In this document: positions 42,780 to 52,675 of the stretch, piece after piece
How the letters are laid out: every line of letters starts with the position of its first letter
Numbering within the stretch: the stretch's first letter is position 1
Origin: Undaria pinnatifida
Lineage: Eukaryota > Sar > Phaeophyceae > Laminariales > Alariaceae
NCBI GenBank assembly: GCA_012845835.1
Contig: JABAKD010000019.1
Location: 13,471,344 to 13,535,343, forward strand
Length of the DNA: 64,000 nt
Direction: 5' to 3'
The notes under the pieces: model-generated
The model's input: only the letters and a program-made list of their open reading frames with translations
The model's database searches: none
Told to the model about the DNA's origin: nothing
Made by a program: the position numbers and the translations under genes

Positions 42780-42935
42780 TGTGCTGTATGGTAGGGCGGG
42801 TTACGAGGAGACGCTTCGACGCCGGTGATGTGAGAGATGTTTTACAGTATGTTTGCTCCACCCCAACCTCTGCTCATGGTTAGCTACTGCACGATCTACT
42901 GTTTCAGCGCAGACAGACTTCCGTTCAGGTCATGA
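42780..42935 (+). repeat. Local repeat, copy 1
   Basis: GACGCTTCGACGCCGGTGAT, then TTTGCTC, CCTCTGCTCATGGTTAGCTA and GATCTACTG align with 43385-43490 (AAGCTTCAACGCCTGTGCTA, CCTCTGCTCAGCGCTAGCTA, CATCTACTG). The two copies lie about 590 bp apart and enclose the coding-like pseudogene below. Confidence 0.5.
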
Positions 42936-43342
42936 GCCATCGTGTTAATGTGGATTCAGAGCCGGCCATGTCCTCCCATTTTCGAAAAGGGTATTCTCCG
43001 TTGACCGAGGAGCCTAATCAGTACATGGTCGGACAACACCACAGCGATCGCTTATGCACGACGACGGGCCTTGACAAAACTATGTCAGGCCCAGAGATCA
43101 CCCTAGCAGCAACAGAGTAGGATGCCATTCAGGTGCAGATGGCGCAGTAAGCCAAGGCGGGTCACCGCTTGGAGGAGATAGACGGTAAACTGTTTAGACG
43201 GATGCTTCTTGCGCCAGCTGATTAACGAAATGTCGGTGCTCAAGACGTACAAGCGTACGCCCCGGTAAAAACAACAACACTACCGCAACACTCGGCGACG
43301 GTCGTGGTGCTGTTATGGCGCTTGAGGCCAGATAGGTGAGTC
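42932..43342 (+). pseudogene. Unrecognised decayed coding stretch with in-frame stops
   Basis: From ATG at 42932 one frame reads about 130 codons with natural-looking text (SHFRKGYSPLTEEPNQY, then GHRLEEIDGKLFRRMLL), broken only by TAG at 43118, TAA at 43148 and TAA at 43223. TAG and TAA can each arise from a Gln codon by one C-to-T change. I recognise no family. It sits between two copies of a local repeat, which suggests a transposon interior. The coding interpretation rests on composition alone. Confidence 0.35.
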
Positions 43343-43986
43343 GCGAATGCAAGAGATATACCATTAGCTATCACACATGCAGGTCGCAGTACAGGAAGCT
43401 TCAACGCCTGTGCTATGAGACAAATTTACTCTGTTGCTGCTCTACCTCGGCCTCTGCTCAGCGCTAGCTATCGCATCTACTGCTGCAAAACATGGACATG
43501 TTTCCCGTCAATATGTGGCGCTGACCCACGTTGATCAACCATTTCCGCCAACATACTGCAGAGGGTGGTGTACAGCTTTCTGCATGCGCGCTTGAATGAA
43601 ATTTGTTGACATTTCCCCCTCGCTCGCGCTCGGTCGATGAAGACCCAACGCGCTCCGTTACGGCCACAAATACAGGTATGCAGCGGCCTCTGGTCTATAC
43701 CGACTTCTGCCGTCCGTCATACCATAGTTTCTACGCCCCGTCCCTTCACTCGCAGTTGGATGGTCCCCGAACGTCAATCAACCTCGATCTCCGGCATCAT
43801 TGTAAATCCCCTAACCGAACTATTAAAGCGCGACACTGCGGAGTGTCTGAACTTCTCGACGCTCGTCACAGGAGAATCCCTTGTATACCATACCCCACAC
43901 ACAAGTAAAGTTATTGAGATTCACTCACAGCGGTACACGATGAACAACCATCATAGCCTGGGTACACAATGGAACCTACTTATAAG
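43343..43986. other. Local repeat copy 2, otherwise unassigned
   Basis: 43385-43490 is the second copy of the local repeat at 42780. Overlapping plus-strand frames at 43603-43908 and 43637-44056 are unrecognised. Confidence 0.35.
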
Positions 43987-44301
43987 TGTTCATTGTATCC
44001 TTGGATATGATGCAGATATGATGACGGTTAAGTATTGTAGGGGTTTCCAGCGATAAGTTGGCTACACCGTAGCGGTATATCGGCCCGGGATGGTGAAATT
44101 ATTTTGGGTATTTCGTCGGCACTGCTCGTTGTGATTCTTCTACCGAGTGAGTCTTCTCTCCGCGATGTGCCTTGGCTAGGAGCAACGTAATGTATATATG
44201 TAGACTACGTCTGATAGTTGTCTTCATACCGGTGGCTACACTCCTCCACTATTGTCAGCTCAACGGGTAAGCCCTCTACGCTTCGTAGGGATCTACAAAC
44301 A
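43987..44301 (+). repeat. Copia-type LTR copy, 315 bp (solo or orphan)
   Basis: It matches 52361-52675 end to end, starting TGTT and ending AACA, with anchors GGGGTTTCCAGCGATAAGTT, TATTTTGGGTATTTCG, GCTAGGAGCAACGTAAT and TCAGCTCAACGGGTAA. Similarity stops sharply at both ends, which defines the LTR. Flanks ATAAG and CGATG do not form a target duplication, so it may be an old solo LTR or a rearranged one. No gag or pol lies next to it. Confidence 0.82.
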
Positions 44302-44452
44302 CGATGATTATCGCGTACCGTACGCTGTACTGTCCCTGTTCGAAGAAAAGGGTGTTGAGTGACGTGGGCTCTTCTGCGGAAGAGAGATAGCTGGGGATAT
44401 AACACAAACAGGCCTCCCTGTGAAAGGGAGCGAGCTTGGCGTCTTTTGAACC

Positions 44453-44841
44453 ATGCCTGAGGGAGGGGTTCAAACGGTGGTTGAGGACGTGAAGGTGTTG
44501 GCAGAGAGAGCGGGGAGCTCTCATCGGGCCAAGATGCGGGAGCTGGAAGAGCTGCTCGCATTACGGGACCAACTTGAGAAATAAATCGAGGGTGGTTTCC
44601 GTTATGGTTTCCGGACCATAGACCAGATTTCGGCAGGATGGCACGACTTCTATCAAATCAAAGGTCGCATTGGGGGAAGCGAACTCATCATTCGCGAGTA
44701 CTCGCAATTTCTCCTCGAGCTCTCAAGCTTCTCTCTACGACTGGAGCAAACGCGAGACATTTCTCAGCCGTTTCAGGTACCAGACAGGGGAGCGGGCGTG
44801 GGCAGATGTGAGTCACAGCTCGTAATCCCAGTACTTGAGAC
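44453..44841 (+). pseudogene. Decayed coding-like stretch cut by a hAT-like element
   Basis: From ATG at 44453 the frame reads a coiled-coil-like N terminus (REL then EELLALRDQLEK), meets TAA at 44582, and continues open with natural-looking text (FYQIKGRIGGSELIIREYSQ) into the hAT-like element. Beyond that element, at about 45565-45945, another open, Gln-rich stretch follows. Its position 150 bp after an LTR could suit a gag gene, but there is no recognisable gag motif. Family unknown. Confidence 0.35.
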
Positions 44842-45470
44842 CAGGGATGTACAAACCTTAAGATTGAACACATTACGCACCCGTAATTACGGCAAATCGG
44901 GGATTGACATTACACACGCGTAATTACGGCTACCGTGCGGGGACAAAAGCCCCCCATCCCCGGGGGTTCCGTGTATAGCTGTGTTACCCTGTACCCAAGC
45001 TGTACCCAGGGGTTCCGTACGTAGCATTTGCTCTCTTGCTTCGCGTTCTCGCCGAGATGTGGTGTCTGGTAGTATGTTCGTATGTTTGATGTATGATACC
45101 TTACCGCCACAGCTGCAGCCCTGCAGCAACCGTTAGAGAGCATGTTGTATGTTGTTATGTTGTATGGTAGATAGCGCAGAGTACAGACTTCAGAAAAGTC
45201 AAGAAGAAAAAAGATCATGCTCATTCTCCATTCTCCATGTCCTTACTCGGAGCGATCAAACCTCAAACCAGCTGCTTCAAACTTTAACCTTCTGAACCAA
45301 GTAGCACAAGGGACGCACCGTAGAAATACGGAAAATTACCGCGGAATATCCTCATTACCGCGGAATATCCACATTACCGCGGAATATCCACATTACCGCG
45401 GAATATCCACATTACGCACGGCCCATCCACATTACCCGTCATTACCCGTAATGCGTAATGTACATACCTG
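44842..45470. mobile_element. hAT-like non-autonomous element with 8-bp target duplication
   Basis: The ends are CAGGGATGTACA (44842) and TGTACATACCTG (to 45470), a 12-bp inverted repeat with one mismatch. CAG at the start is common in hAT elements. The flanks CTTGAGAC (44834-44841) and GTTGAGAC (45471-45478) are an 8-bp duplication with one mismatch, the length hAT transposases make. Sub-terminal repeats of GTAATTACGG and CATTACGCA occur at both sides. There is no transposase frame in its 629 bp. Confidence 0.85.
45335..45430 (+). repeat. 20-bp tandem repeat within the hAT-like element
   Basis: ATTACCGCGGAATATCCACA is repeated four times (the first as ATATCCTC), followed by degenerate copies (ATTACGCACGGCCCATCCAC). 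CCGCGG makes each unit partly palindromic. The repeat may represent sub-terminal transposase-binding sites, which is inference. Confidence 0.9.
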
Positions 45471-45564
45471 GTTGAGACTGGGAGTTAGAGCACTAGCCGC
45501 AGCAGCCGCGTAAGCAGCAGCAGCAGTTCAAGACGGAGAAAAGTTCATGGTTTAATTAGGGACG

Positions 45565-45945
45565 AGGGGGGAACAGCAGGAGGAGCTCTTGCAGCTGCAA
45601 TTGAAGCAGAAGCTGCAGCCTCCGGCGGCACAATCTCCTGCTTGGACGTTACAGCTCGTATTTTCAATGCTCGAGACTAGGAGCGAGCGCACTGCACAGC
45701 AGCAGCCGCTGGGGCAGCAAGAGCAGTTAGAGACGGGGGGGGAGAGAGGGCTCGAAGATTTGGTTGTCAGACTAAATTACGAGCAGTATCTGTCGTGCTC
45801 CGTGGGAGCACCGGCTGCTGAGCCCGTTGGTGTGTGGGGCCGGGTTGGGGTCGGCACGAGGTGGCTGGTTGCGGTCGAGGACGCTGGGTGTGGGAGCCAC
45901 GGACACCCAGGTGGAGAATCCTTCCCACCTTTTGCACCAGACTGA
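45565..45945 (+). pseudogene. Gln/Leu-rich open stretch after the hAT-like element
   Basis: The frame reads EQQEELLQLQLKQKLQ-type text, then QQQPLGQQEQLE, then a Gly/Val-rich end (GVWGRVGVGTRWLV) to a stop at 45945. It has no ATG at its head, and the run begins after a stop in TTTAATTAGG. A CAG/GCA-rich composition (AGCAGCAGCAGCAG near 45514) may create the open frame. It may belong with 44453-44841 on the other side of the insertion. Confidence 0.3.
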
Positions 45946-46196
45946 GGCAACAACCACAGGTCATGTAATGGAAATTTGTTTCTGTCTTGGCTTTGTCTTG
46001 TTCCTAGAGTAATACCGCAGGTAGTGGACGTTTCCTATGTGAAAATACATACGGAGTAATATGAAATGCTGTCGCGACATACGATACTGCTATTAATACC
46101 TACTACTCGGTATACAACAGCAGTATGTGACTGACGTAGCGATGACATGTTACTCTTTGCGGCTGGGACGATAATTTTCTTTCGCGTTATTTGCTG
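45946..46196. other. Spacer
   Basis: Nothing recognised. Confidence 0.3.
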
Positions 46197-46286
46197 TTAA
46201 CCCCTTTGGAGCCCCCAAACCCCTCCCGATACTAAATCCAAGTCATTTTTGTCCCCAAAAAGGGTTTCCAGTTGTAAAGGGGTTAA
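46197..46286. mobile_element. 90-bp TTAA-flanked miniature element, piggyBac-like ends
   Basis: TTAACCCCTTT at 46197-46207 and AAAGGGGTTAA at 46276-46286 form a perfect 11-bp inverted repeat. The TTAA at each edge followed by CCC is the arrangement of piggyBac-family insertions. The element is very short and non-coding. With only one copy seen, chance is not excluded. Confidence 0.55.
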
Positions 46287-46799
46287 GACTTTGTTTTCGC
46301 GTCAAGTCATAGCAACGGCCAGAGTAGCTTGGGCAGAGGGACATGCAGGATAAATGCTTGTGCCTGACTCCCAGCCCCTCTTGCTCCAACCACCGGCAAA
46401 TGTGATTGTTTGTGGTATGATAGCTCTGCTGATCAACAGGCTACTAGGCACAGGATGCAGCATGCTTGACGGGTTGATAATAGATGATGTCAGCACTAGC
46501 TAGCGCTTGCTTGCGACAGCCTTCTGTCTCTCGCATGTACAGGAGCTTAGTACTTTGGTTCATTTTCAATCAACCATTTTTCCTCACGCACCAAAGAGGG
46601 AAGGAATTGAGAACGAATTCCCCATCTCCGAAGGTAATATTAATAGTTGATTTCGGTTGTGTGCCGTGTATTTTCCCAACAAAATTGTTCGTACGATATC
46701 GTACGTCATCCGGTTTTACAGACTGTCTTGCTTTCCTTGTCTTCTCTTTTCTTGCCTTTTTCGTTTTGTTTCGTTTTCTCCTCTTTTCTTTTCTTTCCT
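46287..46799. other. Unassigned; polypyrimidine tract
   Basis: A C/T-rich tract on the plus strand covers about 46738-46845 (TTTTCTTTTCTTTCC type) and runs into the inverted-repeat arm. Plus-strand frames rich in Phe/Ser/Leu come from it. Confidence 0.4.
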
Positions 46800-47052
46800 T
46801 TTCCTTTATCTTCTTTTCTTTACTTTGTTTCTTTTCTCCAATTGACTTCCACTTGTCGTCCGTATGCGTAGTGATAGATATTACGTGTAATATATGCGTT
46901 GCAGTCTTCCTTGGGTGGCAATCGGAATAGTTGGTTTCTCCAGGAATGAGTAACGAGACGTATGCACCGGCATGGACCTGGCACATCGTAGGCTGACTCC
47001 CGATTTCACTTTTATATGTTTCTGGTGGAGGAAGGAATTGCGTCAGCTGTGA
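46800..47052 (-). repeat. Left arm of a 250-bp inverted repeat
   Basis: Its reverse complement aligns with 47675-47925 with substitutions but almost no indels: GCTGACGCAATTC, CCACCAGAAACATATAAAAG, TGAAATCGGGAGTCA, ACGATGTGCCAGGTCCAT. Read outward from the centre, both arms keep the same open frame (PPPETYKSEIGS, then MCQVH-x-GAYVSLL, then ITTHT). Amino-acid changes are as frequent as silent ones, so I infer no current selection. Confidence 0.85.
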
Positions 47053-47129
47053 CATATGCGAAGATGAGTTTTTTTGACAAAATATTGGATCTCACATCTG
47101 GAGTTTATTTTAATTTTTACAAGGGCTCC

Positions 47130-47160
47130 GCATGGGGCCGGCATTCGCCGGCGCCCATGC
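47130..47160. repeat. GC-rich 13-bp hairpin
   Basis: Stem GCATGGG and GCCGGC pair with GCCGGC and CCCATGC around ATTC, with a single bulged C. It stands alone in AT-rich surroundings. Role unknown. Confidence 0.8.
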
Positions 47161-47537
47161 TTCGGGTAGGGCAGGGCAGCACTTCGACAACTTAAGGTGT
47201 AGCTGTCCGATTTGGCATGCATTGAACTTTAAAGTAATGCCAAGAGTTTAATACGAACATGGGATTATGAAAGTCATGCTTTGACAAAAGAAAAACGTAT
47301 AATATTTTACAACAAAGAAGGCAAGGATAGGCGAATCACACTATGTTAAATGCGCCGTCAAGTAAAAGTTGACGTCTATCAAACAAAAATACCGAAAAGA
47401 GTGTTATTGAGAACCTGCGTCGCCTCTATTATAGGAAGTTCAACTTACTAGACAAAAAAGAAGAAAGAATCGCGAAAAATCATGTTGGCAGAAAAACAAA
47501 TTTGCAGGAAGCAGCTGAAAGGTCAAGAAACAGGCAA

Positions 47538-47673
47538 TATTTAAGTTGTTGTTGTTGTCGTTCTCACATTAACTCGCATAATCAAGTCCGTGGTCACAGG
47601 ACAGGTTCCAGTCACTCTGGAGCTGAGGAATACCCTAGGGGAAAAACACAAACCAAAGGTGGTACACGCATAG
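47538..47673 (+). repeat. Repeat C, copy 2
   Basis: Best of three copies: GTTGTTGTTGTCGTTCTCAC, TAATCAAGTCCGTGGTCACA, TCCAGTCACTCTGGAGCTGA, then GGTGGTACACGCATA, where similarity to copy 3 stops. That sharp end suggests a true element boundary. Confidence 0.7.
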
Positions 47674-47674
47674 A

Positions 47675-47925
47675 TCACAGCTGACGCAATTCATGCCTCC
47701 ACCAGAAACATATAAAAGTGAAATCGGGAGTCACTCTACGATGTGCCAGGTCCATACCGGTGCATACGTCTCATTACTCGCGCCTGGAAAAACCGACTAT
47801 ACCACTTGCCACCCAAGAAAGACTACCACGTATATATTACACGTGGTATCTATCACTACGCATACGCACAACAGACGCAAGTCAATTGGAAAAAAGAAAC
47901 AAACAAAGAAGAGAAAGGAAAGGAA
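47675..47925 (+). repeat. Right arm of the 250-bp inverted repeat
   Basis: See the left arm at 46800. The purine-rich end (AAAGAAACAAACAAAGAAGA) mirrors the pyrimidine tract of the left side but is shorter. Confidence 0.85.
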
Positions 47926-49358
47926 ATGGGTGCACGGGGCCAAGAAAATGAAAAGGTAAATAATTTTTGGGGGGCCTACTGGCGAGTCTGCCACCAGAAC
48001 GATGCCACGTGGTTTTTCGACGATCTACAGCAGTACTACGAACGACTTCCGATACACCCACCGAAGCACGGACTACCGGCGAATTACGCGATCGACAGCT
48101 GGCCGTGGTTGTCACGTGTCTCTGTGTTGGGGGCCCCTGTGCGCTGCCTCATGTTGGCTCTTGTTTGGGTAAAACATGCGGTGTGCTCGATGGTCTCACG
48201 GCAGCAGCACACCAGAATCAGAACGTCCGCTCGTACAACGTATCATTCTTACAGGAAATGTAATATTTTTTCCTCCATCAATATGAACATAAAACGGTTG
48301 TTATATATTGGACAGAGTGATGCGTGTACGACTTAACTTGCCAACGGCACTCGTACTGCACTTTGAGCTATCTGCTGTGGTTCTGGTTGCTACTAGTTGC
48401 TGCAGTATGTGCTAGAAGTTTCGCCCTTCATCTACTGCTGCTGCACCTGATGTTGTGTGTTTACCAATGTCGTCAGTTGGCGTTCATGCTCGTCGTACAT
48501 ACTACTGTTCTCACCCAGTACGTAAGGGTTTCCTCGTACCTCGACGGCACGACGACCAGCTCAAAACAGAAGGGAGGTCACGTGAAATGGCGTGGACAAT
48601 GGCCACATAGAAGCGAGCACAGCGGGATAGTTCGCTGCGAATCAACCGCACTCGTTCATGCCTACAGCAGAGGCTGCCTGGAGTGTCAGCGGCCATGATA
48701 AAGCCAGGGCCAAAGGCCGAATAGACGGCTCTACCTGCTTGGTTTTGTCTCGAGATTCTGTTGCATGAAAATGTCATGATTCCATGGTTTGGGAGTTATT
48801 TTGTCACGAAACGTTTTGCCGTCGGTAATTTGTGTCGCGAAATTGTTGGATATCGTCGGTAACTTGTGTGACGTTTTAGGTGAACCCACACTAAAAAAAT
48901 GAATTTCCCTCTGGCCAAACGAACAGAAACAAAAGCAATAAAAAGGCCGGGCAAGAAACCAAACGAACTACGAGTAAAAAAGTACAGGAAAGAAACGAAC
49001 GCTCGAGAGTATGCCACCGCAAAATTTCAAACAGCAGTATCACGTACCGTTTAGAAATGATGCCAATTTTGTAAATCTTTCAGGCGTTGCAGCCATTAAG
49101 ATTCAACAATTTTCCCAAAATTCCTCCTCGGCATGCGGTGTTTTTGCAACTTTTCGCTCGTCTCGCTCGGCACCCGTCTGCGTTCACACACGGCAGGGCG
49201 AGGGGCGTTGGAGCCGCCCCCCGAAGGCGGCGCTCGAACCAAGCTATATCCGACCGAGAATTCCAGTTCCGCGAATCGCATGCTTCGGCCAAGACAAAAA
49301 ACTCCTGACCAAATACTACATGGCACCAAAGAATGATTTATTATATATTTATATTATG
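47926..49358. other. No recognisable feature
   Basis: Open frames of 197 residues (plus, 47743-48336, starting within the right arm), 124 residues (plus, 48324-48698), 98 and 135 residues exist. None has a domain I recognise, and several overlap on opposite strands. No repeat family was noticed. Confidence 0.35.
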
Positions 49359-49487
49359 CGTGTACCACCTTGGGTTGTGTGTGTGCTTTCCCTGGGGTAT
49401 TCCTCAGCTCCAGAGTGACTGGAACCTGTCCTGTGACCACGGACTTGATTATGCGAGTTAATGTGAGAACAACAACAACAGATATAT
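49359..49487 (-). repeat. Repeat C, copy 3 (reverse)
   Basis: ATGCGTGTACCACCTTGGGT, GGGGTATTCCTCAGCTCCAG, AGTGACTGGAACCTGTCC and TTAATGTGAGAACAACAACA are the reverse complement of copy 2. Confidence 0.72.
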
Positions 49488-49518
49488 TGGTGGCGGCTGA
49501 TGGCTGTAGGGGTATGGC

Positions 49519-49625
49519 TAGTACCAGTAGTATTATATTAAAGGTACGCCCGGGAGATGATGACGGGCATTGTTAGTACCAGTAGTATTATATTTCGGGT
49601 ACGCACGAGAGATGATGACAACATA
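49519..49625 (+). repeat. 55-bp tandem duplication
   Basis: AGTACCAGTAGTATTATATT at about 49520 recurs at 49575, each followed by GGTACGC-type and GAGATGATGAC. Confidence 0.85.
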
Positions 49626-50270
49626 CGTGGTAGGTTGGTTTGTCTTATACAATGCGGGCTACTTCCAGAATAGCTGGTTGTCAACCTTAACAGCGATCTA
49701 TTAATAGCGTAGTACGGTACACGAAATGAAGAAACCGGCAGTGAGGAAATATAGTATCACTCACGTGTTAAGATGCAATATGTGGTGGAAATATCGGGAT
49801 GTGTTTTTCTCGTTAAACTCAAGATTCCACCCTGATTTTGTCCCGGTTATGCCTACTGTATTATAAATATGATATTGTAGTCTGACATGCTTTGCTTGAC
49901 AATTAATGATGATAGGATTTTGATTATATTCAAGCCTCCGTTTGTTAGATCGCCCCCTTAACTCTCCCAGCCCTTATCGTGCGCGTGTGCAGCGTGTTAT
50001 GATAAGCGGTAACTGATGTATGCCGGACCAAAAATGGAATGGGGTAGATTATAAGGTTCTTATAGTCCACAGTTAGGTGTTCAAACATTGTATGTACGTT
50101 GTATACGAGCATTTTGAGAACAGACGAAGATGGTCAACATTCCTGCGTTTGTTATGGAGTTTACCTGATGATTCCGTATTCTTCACACGCGTTTAAATCA
50201 AGGTTGCCTAACAGTTTAAAGGACTGCTATTTTTTTTATCGCGGTAGCTAATCAAGTAGCAGCATGGACT
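49626..50270. other. No recognisable feature
   Basis: AT-rich and without open frames of note. Confidence 0.35.
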
Positions 50271-50432
50271 AACACTATTATAAAAAATGAAAATACACTC
50301 CAGCTGTGAGATCGAAGATTTCGTCGAAGCTCATCTTTGCAAGCTGTGTGTGATACTCCGATCGCGCGCATTACGAGTTGTGTGTCCTCACTAAGGATAT
50401 AGGTCGGCTACCCCCCTATTGCAGCACTGTGG
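50271..50432 (+). mobile_element. Family D terminal fragment, plus orientation
   Basis: ATTATAAAAAATGAAAATAC leads into ACTCCAGCTGTGAGATCGAA, GATTTCGTCGAAGCTCATCT, CTCCGATCGCGCGCATTACG and AGGATATAGGTCGGCTACCC, then similarity ends. It is the outer arm only, just upstream of the copia remnant. Confidence 0.82.
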
Positions 50433-50639
50433 CATTACGTGTAGCGAGGCGCTAGCGCTCTGATCTATGTACTCTGAAACAGAGATTAACACGCGGCTGA
50501 GTTCGTGCTATACCAGCATCAAACAGCTGTCGAGTCAACTTTGAAATATAGTGACATATGGCGAGATTTGATATGATTTTGCGGGGTTTGCAGTTAATGG
50601 TGATAAATGCGTTGGTCCGGGTAGGACAAACTCGCTCGA

Positions 50640-51323
50640 GGAAGGTCTCAAACAGACTGGCCTTTCCACGAACTGGTAGGGCGCTTGATGTGGCTTGCTA
50701 ACCAGACACGTCCGAATTTCGCGAACGCAGTGAGAGCGGTAGCCAGGTACACCAACTCGCCCAGTGAGATACACTGGAAGACAACGGTTGGTATTCTAGA
50801 GTATATTTTTTTCACGAGTGATTTTAGGATTACTTTTCAGAGAGGCAGTGGACTGGAGCTGGTTGCGTATGCGGATGCAGACTCCGCCAGCAATGACAGT
50901 GATAGGAGGTCGGTTTCCGGTGGGGCTGTCATGTGCGCAGGAGCATCCGTGTGATGGTTTTCGAGGACTCGAAAGTGCGTGACGCTTTTGACCACAGAAG
51001 CCGAGTACGTAGCACTGGCAGACAACATCAAAGAGGTGACTTTCGTGCGGTGCGTGTAGAGGTTTATTTTGCCTGGCCTTGGTTATGCATGCATCACTGC
51101 TTTTGAGGACAACAAGGGGGCAAGGCACCTGGCTAATAACCCGGTGTGCGCGTCGAATCCGATACACATCGACATTTGGCACCACTTCCTCCGAGAGCTC
51201 GTATTCAGGCAAGAGTTTGACATTGTCGCCGTAGAGTCTGAGCAGCAACACGCAGAGTTCCTGACGGGGGCACTTGCCGGTCCAGTTTTTTGTTTTTACC
51301 GGGATTTTGTGATGAACAGTTGA
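50640..51323 (+). pseudogene. Ty1/copia pol 3' end: reverse transcriptase tail and RNase H
   Basis: One frame carries the copia hallmark WLANQTRP (end of the reverse transcriptase/connection region), then the RNase H domain: YADADSAS, a Ser-Gly-Gly (VSGGAVM) block, TTEAEYVALAD, EDNKGARHL and HIDIWHHFLRELV, ending after FYRDFVMNS at a stop at 51321. The four acidic RNase H positions (D in YADAD, E in TEAEY, D in EDNKG, D in HID) remain. Two stops interrupt: TGA at 50952, where a Cys is usual before WFSRT, and TAG at 51057, where Trp is usual before the SF or RF step. Nothing of gag, integrase or the polymerase core lies upstream; the fragment is 5'-truncated. Inactive as it stands. Confidence 0.93.
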
Positions 51324-52360
51324 TTTTGGGAGAACGGTGAAATATGTCATGATTTAGTACACTAGGTTCGCTGTTTCTACTGTTTACCAATGATATTTGA
51401 GCAGGGAGTTTGAGAATGTTTTGGGACTTGGGGACTGTGAGGATTTTTGGTCAACTACCCGGGGTCATCCCTGCGTAATCAGTCTATGGTTTTCTCAACT
51501 AGCCCCGTAATGAGACCCAGCTGAGCCAAATCGTTTAGTTTTCATCCTGCAAGGAGGGGTCACGCCCACCTGTTACCGCTTGTGCGGGGAAGGATTCGCT
51601 TGCCCACTTAAGAGGATTATGGCTCGTTAAGTAGGAAAAAGGTCTCAAACTCGACAAGTTCGATGTACGTCTGAACCCGAGGGCGCAAAAACGTTTTCGC
51701 GAGCTGATTTGAGTTGTTTCTTGACGGATTATTCTGCATATATTAGCTGGATTTTAGTACTTTCAAGAGTGCATGGTAGTTAGGGAGGCAAGTATTTGTT
51801 TCTTGATTTTTGAAATAATAATGTTTTCATGATTGCATTGTCTAGTATGGCATGATTTTGCTCTGGATTTGAGCATTTGGAATCTGATTTTTTTTTTATT
51901 ATGTGCCCAGTCGGGAGGCGTTTGTCTAATTCGAAAGTAGGTTTTGAGACTGCTGTCCGATCACACTTGTTCGCATCCCTCTTCTATGGAGCTGACAACC
52001 GTTTGATAAGGAAGGCTGACTGCTGATCATAAGGCCGACGTTTGAGGTCTTGGATTTCTGGAATTTGGATTTCAAATTTGAGTTTTTGGTCTATGGATTT
52101 CGGATATGAGTTTTTGTGTTTGGACTTAGGATTTTACGACTTAGATCATAGGTTCGTCGAGATTGATGTTGGATACTGTCCCGCTGAATTGTATCTCTAG
52201 ATTTATGGAGTGCTTTTCAAGGACTTTGGTGCTGCAATCTTTCTTTCTTGTCACAGTAGTACTGAGAGGATATTGATTGACCGTATTTTTCATTGAATGC
52301 GGTTGCCCGGATGATATGACCATATAGCATCATACCGTATCATTGACTAAGCAGGGAGGC
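51324..52360 (+). other. 3' untranslated region of the copia remnant
   Basis: About 1 kb lies between the pol stop and the LTR, longer than usual for copia. It holds T-rich text with repeated GGATTT, GAGTTTTTG and TTTGGA words (about 52040-52140) and no frame of note. GCAGGGAGGC at 52351-52360, directly before the LTR, is a plausible polypurine tract. Confidence 0.6.
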
Positions 52361-52675
52361 TGTTGATTGTATGCTTGTGTATGATGAAGATATGAAGACG
52401 GTTGAGTATTGTAGGGGTTTCCAGCGATAAGTTGGCTACACCGTAGCCGTATATCGGGATGGTGGAATTATTTTGGGTATTTCGCCGTTACTCCTCGTTG
52501 TGCTTCTTCTACCGAGTGAGTCTTCTCCTCTCCACGATGTGCCTTTGCTAGGAGCAACGTAATACATTTAGTCTATATGTACGTCTTATATTTGTCTCCA
52601 TACCGGTGACTCCACTACCCCACTATTGTCAGCTCAACGGGTAAACCCTCTACGCTTCGTAGGGATCTACAAACA
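52361..52675 (+). repeat. 3' LTR of the copia remnant, 315 bp
   Basis: Starts TGTTGATTG and ends CTACAAACA, matching 43987-44301 along its full length. It follows a purine tract and lies on the expected side of RNase H, so it is the 3' LTR. Terminal TGTT...AACA is the usual LTR form. Confidence 0.85.

Larger units (their letters stand above)
47053..47674. other. Spacer of the palindrome: D end fragment, GC hairpin, repeat C
   Basis: Adjacent to the left arm is a D terminal fragment (GAAGATGAGTTTTTTTGACA to TCTCACATCTGGAGT, about 47058-47098). At 47130-47160 GCATGGGGCCGGC, a 4-base loop and GCCGGCGCCCATGC form a 13-bp hairpin with one bulge. Repeat C copy 2 occupies 47538-47673 next to the right arm. 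Confidence 0.6.

Noticed and set aside
43982-44306. Target duplication for the LTR at 43987
   Set aside because: The adjacent 5-mers ATAAG and CGATG do not match, so solo-LTR formation in place is not shown.
45217-45513. A 98-codon plus-strand frame
   Set aside because: Its middle is the 20-bp ATTACCGCGG repeat and its end crosses the hAT-like element boundary.
46647-46930. Phe/Ser-rich plus-strand frames resembling membrane segments
   Set aside because: They result from the polypyrimidine tract on the plus strand.
47743-48336. A 197-codon plus-strand frame as a gene
   Set aside because: It begins in an inverted-repeat arm in a different frame from the one shared by both arms, has no domain and is overlapped by minus-strand frames.
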